Assembly: GCF_000384215.1 (NCBI RefSeq)
Contig: NZ_KB913032.1
Span: 9,747,275 to 9,811,274 of the forward strand
From: Amycolatopsis alba DSM 44262
GTDB lineage: Bacteria; Actinomycetota; Actinomycetes; Mycobacteriales; Pseudonocardiaceae
Direction: 5' to 3'
DNA length: 64,000 nucleotides
The notes below the pieces were generated by a model. It was not told where the DNA came from, did not search any database, and was given only the letters and a program-made list of their open reading frames with translations. Shown here in pieces: positions 54,274-62,804 of the stretch. The position numbers and the translations under genes were made by a program. Numbering within the stretch: position 1 is the first letter of the stretch; the number at the start of each line of letters is the position of its first letter.

Positions 54274-54845
54274 GCGCCTCTCCGGACACACCTCGAGCCG
54301 GCCCAGCTCGCAAGCACACGCCCTGGAGAGGACAAGACATGAACACACCGACGAGCGAACAGCTCGATCAGTTCGCGCACGCCCTGGGCGACACCCTGCG
54401 GGCTGCGCGGAGAGAACGCGGCTGGACCCGCAAACAGATGCGCGCCGCGATGTGCACCGACGACGACCTCTCCCTGCAAACGCTCGCCAGCTATGAACTC
54501 GGCACACGCCGGATATCCGTCGAGCGGCTGATCGAAGTGTGCGCTGTACTGAAGAGACAGCCGGACGAGCTCCTTCGCCGCGCGACCACCCTCGCGTTCA
54601 GCGGTCACTACGGGACCCGCATCAACATCGACCTCCTCAGCCTCGCACACACCGCCGATCCTCGGCTGCGGCCGCTCCAGCGCTGGGCGCAGGTCCGTGT
54701 CCAGCAATCCACCCCAGAACGGGTCTTGGTCGAAGAGCTCGACGCCACCGCGCTGTCCGCGATGGCCGACATCGCCGGGACCACTGTGTACGACCTCGTA
54801 CACGCATTACGCGGAATCAGTTCAGCCCACCACGTAAGCGCCTAA
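54270..54845 (+). CDS. XRE-family regulator inside the biosynthetic operon
   Basis: 191 aa from ATG 54270 (overlap with previous stop) or 168 aa from ATG 54339, which has GGAGAGG 7 nt upstream and begins at the HTH domain; I find the second more likely. HTH: LRAARRERGWTRKQMRAAMC, LQTLASYELGTRRISVERLI. The C-terminal part (FSGHYGTRINIDLLSLAHTA) is unassigned. Probably controls the operon. Confidence 0.75.
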   Translation: MSASPDTPRAGPARKHTPWRGQDMNTPTSEQLDQFAHALGDTLRAARRERGWTRKQMRAAMCTDDDLSLQTLASYELGTRRISVERLIEVCAVLKRQPDELLRRATTLAFSGHYGTRINIDLLSLAHTADPRLRPLQRWAQVRVQQSTPERVLVEELDATALSAMADIAGTTVYDLVHALRGISSAHHVSA

Positions 54846-54889
54846 CTCGCCAACGCGATTTCCCCGCCCTGTAAGGAATAGGACCGCGC

Positions 54890-55453
54890 ATGACCACCGC
54901 ACGCCGAGACTTCGATCACCGCAAGATCTGGCGCGTGACACCGGAGGCTCTCCACGACGCTGCCACGCTTCTGGCCGACACGATCCTGCGTGATCACTCG
55001 TCGGTCGAGCGCGTCATCGGCATCGCCAACGGCGGTGTCTCACCCGCCCACCTCATCGCCACCACACTTCGGATGAACGCCCGCATGGTCCGCGCCCGCC
55101 ACAACATCGGTGACGACGTCTACCAGCAAGCCACCGGTGACGTGTCCCTCGATCTCACCCCGCTGACCCGTGCCCTCAACGGTCGACGGCTCACAGGCAC
55201 GGTGCTGGTGGTGGACGACATCTGCGGCAGCGGCGCGACCCTTCGGCGCGTCCACGACGACTTCGCCCCTTTGCTCAGCCCCAGCGCCCAGATCCTGACC
55301 GCGGTCCTGTGCCTCAACACCGGAGCGACCACGCTGCCGGACTACTCGATCTGGACTGTCTCGGACTGGGTCGTCTTTCCCTGGGAAACCCCGCCCGCCG
55401 ACCAGGACACCACGCCCTTGCCGCCGCCGAGGAAGGTCCTCCACCATGTCTAG
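54890..55453 (+). CDS. Phosphoribosyltransferase (type I)
   Basis: 187 aa, ATG with GTAAGGAATAGG upstream. PRPP-binding loop VLVVDDICGSGAT at 105-117; an N-terminal VIGIANGGVSPAHL and RMVRARHNIGDDV complete a xanthine/guanine-PRT-like fold. In this setting it could attach preQ0 or a relative to ribose-5-phosphate, a step needed for deazapurine nucleotides; the base specificity is inference. Confidence 0.85.
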   Translation: MTTARRDFDHRKIWRVTPEALHDAATLLADTILRDHSSVERVIGIANGGVSPAHLIATTLRMNARMVRARHNIGDDVYQQATGDVSLDLTPLTRALNGRRLTGTVLVVDDICGSGATLRRVHDDFAPLLSPSAQILTAVLCLNTGATTLPDYSIWTVSDWVVFPWETPPADQDTTPLPPPRKVLHHV

Positions 55454-56567
55454 CGCGCCCCCGCTGACCGTCGCGTTCGTCCTGGCCTCCTACACCCCGA
55501 ACGCGCCGGCCGGGATCGAACGCGCCACCGCCGCCCTCGCGCACGGCCTGCGCCAGCTCGGCCACCGCAGTCTCATCCTGACCGCCGCCCCGATCGACAC
55601 CCCGGACGACACCGTGATGCGGCTGCGCTCGGTGGGCGTCACCTTCCCCTGTGACGACGGTGAACTGCGCGACGCGATCAGCACCCACGGCCAAGACGCG
55701 CTGCTCGCCGCCGAACTGTGCGAGGTCTACCGCAGGCACCGAGTCGACGTCGCCGTCTACACCGACGGTCTATGGGGCCTAGGCAGAGCGGCACCGATCA
55801 GCCGGGCACGCACAGTCCTCGCCATGCACGTCGTCGGCCACGACCAGGACCTCGAGCCCGCCCTGGCTCGCGCCGACCTGGTCATCGCCCCGTCCCAGGT
55901 GGTGCTCGACCAAGCACACGCTCGCGTCTACGACACCGGTGGCTGGCTGGTCGTGCCCAACGCCCTGCTGCACACTGCGCCACTCCCCTCCGACTCGCGA
56001 CGGGAGGCGCTGCGACGACACGGCCCGATCCGCGTCCTGGCCCGGCTCGGAGCAGAGAAGAACGTCCGGGCCTTGCTGGACGCCGGTCGGCTGGTGGACC
56101 GCACGGTCGAGGTGATCGTCGGTGAGGCCGGTTTCGAGGCAGCCATCGGCGACCAGGCGGCCGAACTCGACCAGTGCCGCTATTCGGCCGCGCACCTCGC
56201 CCTCGGGACCGTCCACGGCGGCGGCCTCGGCTGGGACCGGGTGCCGGCCTGGCTCGCGCAGGCGGCCGTGGTGATCGTGCCCTCGCTACGCGAGACCTTC
56301 GGGCTGGTCGCGCTGGAGGCCATGAGTGTCGGGACCCCGGTCGTCGCCTTCGACGTGGGCAACCTGCCCTCGCTGGTCGGCACCGGCGACGGCTCGGGCG
56401 GCGTGATCATCCCCCGATCGTGGGGCGAACACGGTCTCTGGCGCGCCGCCGAACAGCTACTCGCAGATCCAGTACGCTACGCGCACCTATCCAGGGCTGC
56501 GTACTACCGCTCGCGGGACTATCTGCCCACCACAGTCGCCGAGACATTCGTAAAGGCGGTGCGGTGA
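55446..56567 (+). CDS. Family 4 glycosyltransferase
   Basis: 373 aa, overlapping the phosphoribosyltransferase end by 8 nt. GT-B fold: VAFVLASYTPNAPAGIERAT at the N-terminus; RVLARLGAEKNVRALLDAGR and VPSLRETFGLVALEAMSVGT (the E-x7-E donor motif) in the C-domain. Mycothiol MshA is of this class and moves GlcNAc. Linked by TGATG overlap to the exonuclease gene. Confidence 0.87.
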   Translation: MSSAPPLTVAFVLASYTPNAPAGIERATAALAHGLRQLGHRSLILTAAPIDTPDDTVMRLRSVGVTFPCDDGELRDAISTHGQDALLAAELCEVYRRHRVDVAVYTDGLWGLGRAAPISRARTVLAMHVVGHDQDLEPALARADLVIAPSQVVLDQAHARVYDTGGWLVVPNALLHTAPLPSDSRREALRRHGPIRVLARLGAEKNVRALLDAGRLVDRTVEVIVGEAGFEAAIGDQAAELDQCRYSAAHLALGTVHGGGLGWDRVPAWLAQAAVVIVPSLRETFGLVALEAMSVGTPVVAFDVGNLPSLVGTGDGSGGVIIPRSWGEHGLWRAAEQLLADPVRYAHLSRAAYYRSRDYLPTTVAETFVKAVR

Positions 56568-57424
56568 TGCCTGCTGGCGTCCCTTTGCTCCTGATTGACG
56601 GTCACAACTTGCTATGGCGCGCGGCGTTCGGGTTCCCCGCCGCGATCCTCTCCCGCGACAAAACCCGCGATCTCACCGCCGAGTTCGGGTTCTTCGCCCT
56701 GCTCCGCGTCGCGATCCGCGAGGAGATACCGGAACCACCCGAGGTCCTCGTCGTGTTCGACGGCGAGCACGGAGCCGCCGGCCGCAAGGACAGCGACGCC
56801 GGCTACAAAGCCAACCGCGTCATCGACGAGGCCGCCCTCAAACCCTTGCGCGCGATCCCGCACGTCCAGCAGGCCCTGACCGGCTACGGCATCCACTGGA
56901 TCGAAATCGACACCGCCGAGGCCGACGACGTCATCGCCACCCTCGTCGCCGCCACCCGCGAACGCGAACCCGGCCGCCGGGTCTGGATCATGTCCGGCGA
57001 CCGCGACTTCTACCAGCTCGTCGACGAGCACGTCCGCGCGCTCAACACCGTGATGAAACGCGGCCGGCGGCACATCGGCCCCGCCGAGGTCGCCGAACGC
57101 TACAACGTCACTCCCGCGCAATGGCCCGACTTCTGCGCCCTCAAAGGCGACCCCGCGGACAACATCCCCGGCGTGCGCGGGATCGGCGAGGGCACAGCGG
57201 CCACGCTCCTGTCAGGCGGGTTGCACCTCGACCAGCTCCCGGACTCCGGACGACTGACCGGCGCCAGGAAAGCCAAGGTCACCGAGACTTGGGAACAAGT
57301 ACTCGCCTGGCGCGAGCTCATCCGGATGCGCACCGACCTCACACTCCCCTGCCACCCGACCGGTGTTCCCACGCGAGAACTGCCCAAGCCCGCCGACGTC
57401 ATCGAGAAACTCGGGCTCTGGTGA
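56567..57424 (+). CDS. FEN-type 5'-3' exonuclease
   Basis: 285 aa from ATG 56567. PIN/FEN acidic residues are all present: Asp11 in LLIDGHNLLWRA, VVFDGEHGAAGRKDSDAGYK, EIDTAEADDVIATLV and IMSGDRDFYQLV. A helix-3-turn-helix (CALKGDPADNIPGVRGIGEG) binds DNA. Standalone relatives occur beside DNA polymerase genes and in phages; here it is flanked by two tailoring genes, which is unexpected. It could act on modified DNA. Confidence 0.85.
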   Translation: MPAGVPLLLIDGHNLLWRAAFGFPAAILSRDKTRDLTAEFGFFALLRVAIREEIPEPPEVLVVFDGEHGAAGRKDSDAGYKANRVIDEAALKPLRAIPHVQQALTGYGIHWIEIDTAEADDVIATLVAATREREPGRRVWIMSGDRDFYQLVDEHVRALNTVMKRGRRHIGPAEVAERYNVTPAQWPDFCALKGDPADNIPGVRGIGEGTAATLLSGGLHLDQLPDSGRLTGARKAKVTETWEQVLAWRELIRMRTDLTLPCHPTGVPTRELPKPADVIEKLGLW

Positions 57425-58053
57425 GCACCATGCCCTTCGCCGCTCCGGCGTCCGTGCTGACCGTGATGGCCCACCCCGACGACGCCGAACTCTGGGCCGG
57501 CGGAACTCTCGCACGCTGCAGCGCCTCCGGGGCCGCCGTCACCATCGCCGTCCCGCGCCACACCCAACCAGGACGGGACGCCGAAGCCGCTGCGGGCGCG
57601 GCGATCCTCGGGGCCGCGCTCCACGAGTACGACCACCCCACGGCGGCGATGCTGCGCGAACTTCTGCTCGCTATCCGGCCCGAGGTCGTCATCACCCACC
57701 CGCTGCGCGACGTCCACGCCGACCACCGCACGCTCGCCGAAGCCCTCGTAACCGCCCTGCCCGACGTCGTCATCGCCACAGGTCATCCGCGCCGGGTCTA
57801 CACCGCTGACTCCTACAACAGCCTCACTCTCGACGGCGCCATTCCCGCGCACACCATCATCGACATCACCGAGACCTACGAGCAGAAGCGACGTGCCCTC
57901 GCGGCGCACGCCTCCCAGCCGATCACCGGCCATTTCGGGCCGATGGCCGAGACACTCGCACGCCTGTGGGGAAGCCGTATCGGCGTCACCCACGCGGAGA
58001 ACTTCGTGCCGCTGCCGGTACTCGGACGCCTTCCAGCAGCCCCCGCTCTATAA
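57421..58053 (+). CDS. PIG-L/LmbE-type deacetylase
   Basis: 210 aa, GTG 57421 overlapping the previous stop (ATG 57430 possible). Zinc site AHPDDAE (17-23) and a late HPLRDVHADHRTLAEAL; the Asp after HP is the general base. PIG-L enzymes such as MshB remove acetyl from GlcNAc conjugates, which fits the GT4 two genes upstream. Last gene of the plus-strand run, convergent with the flavoprotein. Confidence 0.88.
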   Translation: MSTMPFAAPASVLTVMAHPDDAELWAGGTLARCSASGAAVTIAVPRHTQPGRDAEAAAGAAILGAALHEYDHPTAAMLRELLLAIRPEVVITHPLRDVHADHRTLAEALVTALPDVVIATGHPRRVYTADSYNSLTLDGAIPAHTIIDITETYEQKRRALAAHASQPITGHFGPMAETLARLWGSRIGVTHAENFVPLPVLGRLPAAPAL

Positions 58054-58088
58054 CCAGTCAAGCTGCACCACGTCGCACGCCGGTCGAC

Positions 58089-58637
58089 TCATTTGTCCGT
58101 AGCGGAGGTAACGGCACTGCGCAGGGAGGAGATGAGGTACGACCAGTCGAAGGTGGCCAGGCCGTCCTCGACGCGGGTGGTGATCGTGTCCGGGTCGAGC
58201 AGCGTCACACCGGCCTCCGTGAGCCGGGTGACGCTGTCCGCGTAAGCGGGATGCCGGCGAAGGGCTGGTTTGACGCACGGGGCCGCGACGATGGGGACAT
58301 CGGTGCCGAGCATCTCGTTGAGCACGCCCAGCGCGAACGTGTCACTGATACCTGCCGCCCACCTGTTCACCGAGTTGAAGGTCAGTGGCGCGGCGAGAAC
58401 AGCGTCGGCACGCGGAAGCGACTTCTCCCCCTGACGAGGTGGCCGCGGAAATACCCGCGTCACGCATCCTGTCATCGCAGCCAAAGCGTCGAGGTCAATC
58501 CACGAGGCGGCCGTCGGTGTCGCGATCACGCACACCGTCCAGCCGTCGGCCGACAGCCGGGGAACGAATTCCTTGAGCCGCAACACCGGCGGCGCTGCCG
58601 ACGCCACCAGATAGAGACACTGCCGGGCAGAGGTCAC
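58089..58637 (-). CDS. HFCD-type flavoprotein
   Basis: 182 aa. LYLVASAAPPVLRLKEFVPR, then VIATPTAASWID, APLTFNSVNRWAAGISD and PIVAAPCVKPALRRHP match the flavin-binding homo-oligomeric Cys decarboxylase/phosphopantothenoylcysteine decarboxylase fold, with the PxMN-like motif changed to PCVK. May decarboxylate or reduce a small molecule. Overlaps the stop of the XRE-TPR gene that probably controls it. Confidence 0.8.
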   Translation of the reverse strand: MTSARQCLYLVASAAPPVLRLKEFVPRLSADGWTVCVIATPTAASWIDLDALAAMTGCVTRVFPRPPRQGEKSLPRADAVLAAPLTFNSVNRWAAGISDTFALGVLNEMLGTDVPIVAAPCVKPALRRHPAYADSVTRLTEAGVTLLDPDTITTRVEDGLATFDWSYLISSLRSAVTSATDK

Positions 58638-59877
58638 ACCGCGACCCCTGCCCGCACCGCGAGACCACGCAGAGCCGGTACTTCGATGCGCCGCTCGCGG
58701 GCCAGCAAGTTTTCGATCAGCGATCGCGCGTTCGGGTTGGCTCGAACCAATTCAGGAGCGACACGCTCGGTTTCCAGCAGGTGAATCACTGCCTGGGGGT
58801 CTTCAGTGAGCTGTGTGTGCGCCCACGCGCTGTCCAGGTGGAACTGAGCCTGGCGACCGTTCAGGCCGCCCGGCAATCTAGTGATGTCCAGCTGCTCTGC
58901 TGTCGTGAGCGCCCGATGGGGATCGTTCAGCGTGACAGCCACTGAGGAGCGATGGATCAGCACGTTCGACGGCCCGAACGCGGTCCATCCGATGTTGCCG
59001 TCGACGCCGAGCCGCCGTGCGAGTTCATCAGCGTGGTCGAGCCGTTCGTCCGCTTCGACAGGGTCGGCGCGGCGCGCGGCGATGACAGCGCTGATCAGGG
59101 TCAAGGCGCCACACCATGTCACGCTTTGCGCGTCCTGGTCTCGCAATGCGGCAGCGGCGGAGACGGCTAGCTCCTCGGCCTCCCTGATCCGTTCGGAATC
59201 CACTGCGCTGCTGGTGCGCAGCAGCGCACAGGCTCGTTGGTACGCCGCCGCGGCAAGGCCGAAGATGTCCCCAGCGTCTTCGGCCGCGATGCGCGCTTGC
59301 TCAGCGGCGGCCAGACTCGCCTCTCCATCGCCCTTTTTCGTCGCCAGCTTGGCCGCGACGATCTCCAGGCTGCACTGCAGTCTCAGTGCTTCTCGTCGCT
59401 TCTGCACTGGTCCGTCGATGATCAGGGCGTTGACAGCTTCCCGGACCGATGGCAGTCGCTGGGCGACATCGACATACCGGGCGGCCTGATAGCGCCGGTG
59501 CAGGTCCGCAATCCGCGCTGACAGCCCAGGGGGATCCATCCGACGCTTCGGCTCCACACCGCTCTTGCCAGCACGGTGGGCTGTCTCCCCCTCGCAGAGA
59601 AGGGCGTCATGCACCACGACCTCGCGCCGATTCATTGAGGCCGTCTCGACCAGAGCAGTCGATGAGGGTTGGAGGAGGATCTCAAGTTCGTCGAGAGAGA
59701 CTCGAAGTACCTCAGCAATGCGAGGACGTCTCCAGGGATGCGGCGTCTGTGTTCCGCGCTCCCAGCGCCCGACCGTGGAGAGTTCCGTCTTGAGCTGCTG
59801 GGCGAGGTCTCCTGAGTGAAGCCGAGGGCCTCGCGCCGAGCCGCGAAGGCCTCTCTCTGAGCTCCCATGAACGTCAC
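58634..59877 (-). pseudogene. XRE-TPR regulator gene with a -1 frameshift in the HTH
   Basis: From the start (GTG 59877 or ATG 59868) the sequence reads MGAQREAFAARREALGFTQE, then loses frame. One base back it continues DLAQQLKTELSTVGRWERGT, PHPWRRPRIAEVLRVSLDEL and on into a TPR-type body to 58634. The intact paralogue (45673-47010) has exactly the same spacing between TQE and STVGRWERG, so a single G lost near 59810 explains it. Without the repair no helix-turn-helix is made. The control region is conserved with the paralogue. Confidence 0.8.
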
Positions 59878-60478
59878 CTTGTCTCGCCAGTCGCCTGTCA
59901 CGATAACCGGCTATTGATCAAGGCCGAGTACGCCCTCAGCGAGCTACACCCGTTCGGACTACCACACCCCAGCAACCTGGTCGAGGAAGCACCAGACCTT
60001 CACCACGTCGTGCGCATCCATCACACAATCCCACATCCGATGGCGCAGCGTAGAGCACTCAACGCCGCACCAACGCCCCATGATCGCGTCATACGCGCTC
60101 TGGCTATGTCACGGCGGCAGGCGTTCTACTGGCGCTCAGCGCTATCTGCGGAAGCGCAGGCTGGCAGCTCACGGTTCTCCGGTTCACATCGCGAACTAAT
60201 TCTCGCGGAAGCGATTTCGTCGCGCGGCTTTCTCCGGAAGCGCGAAAATCGCGTCGAAACCTACAGGTAAGGGTGCCCGGACAAGTCATGAAGGGAAAGA
60301 ATTCGATGCACTCACTCACTCCAGAGGTACGACATGGCAGTGTAGCCTGTCTTGTCGCCATCGTCGCCCGTAGCCGCTTTCGTGCGGCACGGGCGTCCAT
60401 ATCAGCATTTGCCGCGCTCCGCGGCGGGCCATCAGCGCGATCGAGAACGACCCTGTTTCCCGCATGGAGCCCACGGCC
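59878..60478. promoter_or_regulatory. Divergent control region, 600 bp
   Basis: Holds the block conserved with 47030-47093 (here 59899-59962), which serves the minus-strand XRE-TPR gene. Around 60097-60112 CGCTCTGGCTATGTCAC resembles the palindrome block again. AT content rises towards 60180-60300, where the plus-strand promoter for the HTH/RbpA genes should lie. A frame at 59914-60270 runs through the operator and lacks protein character, so I do not call it. Confidence 0.5.
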
Positions 60479-60739
60479 ATGACATCGGACTTGAAGTTCA
60501 CAAAAGGGAAACAGGTCACCGGCGTCGCAAGATCCCGCATGGGGTCGAAACTGAAGAAAATGTACGAACGTGGTTCCAGCATTCGAGCGTTGGCCGAGCT
60601 GACTGGCCGCTCCTACGGCTTCATTCACCGGCTCCTGCTTGAATCCGGCGTACAGCTGCGTCCGCGCGGCGGCCGCCCTTTCACCCGCTCGCCCAGGCGG
60701 AGCGCTGAGCGTGTGGCTCGCCGGATCGGTGTCAGGTAG
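60479..60739 (+). CDS. Small helix-turn-helix protein
   Basis: 86 aa from ATG 60479 (GGAG upstream). TKGKQVTGVARSRMGSKLKK, then YERGSSIRALAELTGRSYGF and IHRLLLESGVQLRPRGG form a resolvase-like or YlxM-like helix-turn-helix common in actinomycetes. Basic throughout. Immediately followed by the RbpA paralogue (0 nt gap), so the two are co-expressed. Confidence 0.75.
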   Translation: MTSDLKFTKGKQVTGVARSRMGSKLKKMYERGSSIRALAELTGRSYGFIHRLLLESGVQLRPRGGRPFTRSPRRSAERVARRIGVR

Positions 60740-61144
60740 ATGCCACGAACTGTGTTGCGCGGTTACCGCTGGGGTGGTGCGAGTGTGGAGTCCGATCAGG
60801 GTGTTGAGCCCGCGGCTCGATTGACAGCCCGGTTCGCATGTTCACGCGGTCACGTGTTCACCGTGCCTTTCGCGGCGGACGCGGAACCTCCGCCGCACTG
60901 GAGCTGCCGACAGCATGGACTCGAGGACTGCGCGCGGATCCCGGAACTGGCCGACGACTCGACCGGGGACCTTGGGATCAAGCCGCGTCGGACGCACCTG
61001 GACATGCTGCATGAACGGCGCAGCGCAGCCGATTTGGAGACGCTGCTCGCCGAGGCTCTCACAGCGATCCGCCGGCAAGGAGGTCCGCGGCCGGGCTGTG
61101 TCCACGTCGGAGACAGGACGTACTCGTTCAGCTACGACAGCTGA
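60740..61144 (+). CDS. rbpA: RbpA-family RNA polymerase-binding protein (paralogue)
   Basis: 134 aa. Starts PRTVLRGYRWGGASVESDQG, continues FTVPFAADAEPPPHWSCRQH and ends its conserved part with PRRTHLDMLHERRSAADLET, all hallmarks of RbpA, which binds sigma factor and stabilises promoter complexes in actinobacteria. It is longer than housekeeping RbpA by a Gly/Tyr tail. A second copy beside biosynthetic genes suggests dedicated transcription of this region, perhaps with an alternative sigma factor. Confidence 0.88.
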   Translation: MPRTVLRGYRWGGASVESDQGVEPAARLTARFACSRGHVFTVPFAADAEPPPHWSCRQHGLEDCARIPELADDSTGDLGIKPRRTHLDMLHERRSAADLETLLAEALTAIRRQGGPRPGCVHVGDRTYSFSYDS

Positions 61145-61435
61145 ACTCATTCGCCCAGCCTGCCCATCGTGAGAACCCGACCCGGTGAATACGTGCCAGC
61201 GGATATGCCCTGTGCCGTCGCCTCGCTTCCCTGCTCAGGGAGTGCGACGCCCTGTCCGCGCTTCATCGACGCCGCATCGGCGCTCTGGATAGCGCTGGCT
61301 ATCCGTCGTTGACTGCCGTGGTGTGCGGCGGAAGGCACCTCCCGCCCCTCGATCTTCCGCCGCACACCCCAACCATCTTCCGCAGGGCGAGATAGCCGAG
61401 CCGCGTACACGCGGTGAAGGGATTCGACACTCACG
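61145..61435. promoter_or_regulatory. Region before queD with palindrome and 15-bp hairpin
   Basis: GGATAGC (61287-61293) and GCTATCC (61298-61304) form a palindrome related to the ATAGC/GCTAT block at the two XRE-TPR promoters. GGTGTGCGGCGGAAG (61320-61334) pairs with its exact complement (61354-61368) across 19 nt. The hairpin could end the rbpA transcript or act as an attenuator ahead of queD. It does not look like a preQ1 riboswitch: no A-rich tail or CUGGGA-type core was found. Confidence 0.55.
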
Positions 61436-61999
61436 ATGCACGACACGGAGACACACGAGCAGGTCAGCCCCGGCCAGGAGAAACCCGCGGTGGCCGTGGT
61501 CGCGCCGACGGCCCACCAGATCAGCATCGAGCACACTTTCGAAACCGCCCATCGGCTACCGCAGCTGCCGGGCAAGTGCACCAGCCTGCATGGACATTCC
61601 TGGCGGGTCACGGTATCCGTGTCCGCTCCCGCTCTGAGCAGCGACGGGACAGTCGTGGAGTTCGGCGCGCTCAAGGCCGGAGTCCGGCAATGGATCGACA
61701 CCCACCTTGACCACGGAACCATGCTCGGCATCCGGGATCCGCTCGCGCTGCACCTCTACACCGCGGGATCCAAAGTCTTCCGCTTCGGCGCGGACGGCAG
61801 GGAGAGCGCCAGCGATGAGGAACGACTGGCATCCGACTTGCCCTGGCCGACTGTCGAAGCAGTAGCGGTGCTGCTTCGCCGAGTGAGCCAAGCCGCGCTC
61901 GTCGCGCTGCCCAGCGCCCCCGACGCCTCGATCGGGCGGGTACTCGTTCGTGAAACGCATCTCAACACCGCCACCTACGGGCCGTCGGACGCGCTGTGA
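61436..61999 (+). CDS. queD: QueD, 6-carboxytetrahydropterin synthase
   Basis: 187 aa. Converts 7,8-dihydroneopterin triphosphate to 6-carboxytetrahydropterin, the second step to preQ0. Zinc histidines H39, H52 and H54 and catalytic Cys48 (TAHRLPQLPGKCTSLHGHSW) are present; VRETHLNTATYG supplies the late Glu and His. An N-terminal 25-residue extension is atypical; a start at 61508 is possible. Ends in an overlap with queE (GTGA). No folE-type GTP cyclohydrolase is in the window, so the first step must come from elsewhere. Confidence 0.93.
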   Translation: MHDTETHEQVSPGQEKPAVAVVAPTAHQISIEHTFETAHRLPQLPGKCTSLHGHSWRVTVSVSAPALSSDGTVVEFGALKAGVRQWIDTHLDHGTMLGIRDPLALHLYTAGSKVFRFGADGRESASDEERLASDLPWPTVEAVAVLLRRVSQAALVALPSAPDASIGRVLVRETHLNTATYGPSDAL

Positions 62000-62724
62000 A
62001 GCCACCCACGGTGCCCGCCCCAGACCGCGACCTCGTCGTCAACGAAACCTTCGGCCCCACCTTCCAAGGTGAAGGACCAAGCACTGGCCGGTACGCGCAC
62101 TTCATCCGCCTGTTCGGCTGCCACCTGTCGTGCACGTGGTGCGACACCCCGCACACCCATGACCCAACCCGGTACGACCTCACCGCAGAGCAGCGAATTC
62201 TCTCGATCGACGACATCCTGTCCTGGCTCGCCGCCGCACCGGTCGACCTGCTCGTGATCACGGGCGGCGAACCGATGCTGCAGCCGCGTGTCTTGGAACG
62301 GCTGCTGCTCGCGATCCGGGACCGCTCGCTCGCCACCGATATCGAGATCGAGATCGAGACCTCCGGCACCATCCCGCCCACTGACCTGCTCACCGCGGCG
62401 GCGACACGATTCAACGTTTCACCGAAGCTCGCGCATTCGGGACTGCGCCGGCATCAACGCATTCGCCCAGCGGTGCTGCGCCACCTCGCCGGTACCGGGA
62501 AGGCTGTCTGGAAGTTCGTCGTCCAAGAGATCGACGACTTGGATGAGGTCCAAGAACTGACGGAGGCCTACGACCTGCACCCCGTCTGGATCATGCCGGA
62601 GGGCACCGACAGCTCCACCGTGCTGACACGGATGCGGCTGCTGGCCGAACCCGTGCTGTCACGCCGCTGGCATCTGTCTCCCCGGCTTCACACGCTGTTG
62701 TGGGAGAACGACCGCGGCCGCTGA
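61996..62724 (+). CDS. queE: QueE, 7-carboxy-7-deazaguanine (CDG) synthase
   Basis: 242 aa, GTG start overlapping queD. Radical SAM enzyme: NETFGPTFQGEGPSTGRYAH leads to the cluster motif GCHLSCTWCDTPHTHD (Cys 42, 46, 49), with LVITGGEPMLQP following. It makes CDG, the QueC substrate. C-terminal part (VQEIDDLDEVQELTEAYDLH) is normal. Complete. Confidence 0.95.
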   Translation: MKPPTVPAPDRDLVVNETFGPTFQGEGPSTGRYAHFIRLFGCHLSCTWCDTPHTHDPTRYDLTAEQRILSIDDILSWLAAAPVDLLVITGGEPMLQPRVLERLLLAIRDRSLATDIEIEIETSGTIPPTDLLTAAATRFNVSPKLAHSGLRRHQRIRPAVLRHLAGTGKAVWKFVVQEIDDLDEVQELTEAYDLHPVWIMPEGTDSSTVLTRMRLLAEPVLSRRWHLSPRLHTLLWENDRGR

Positions 62725-62804
62725 CACCCGCAACTCCCCTTGTCAGCAAGCTAACTGAGCACCACCCGGCGGCACCGCCGACAACGCGAAGTCTGAGGAA
62801 TCAC

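Noticed and set aside
59914..60270. A plus-strand frame of 118 codons
   Set aside because: It begins inside the conserved control block shared with 47030-47093 and lacks protein character.
61145..61435. A preQ1 riboswitch before queD
   Set aside because: The hairpin is too long and GC-rich, and no aptamer core was found.
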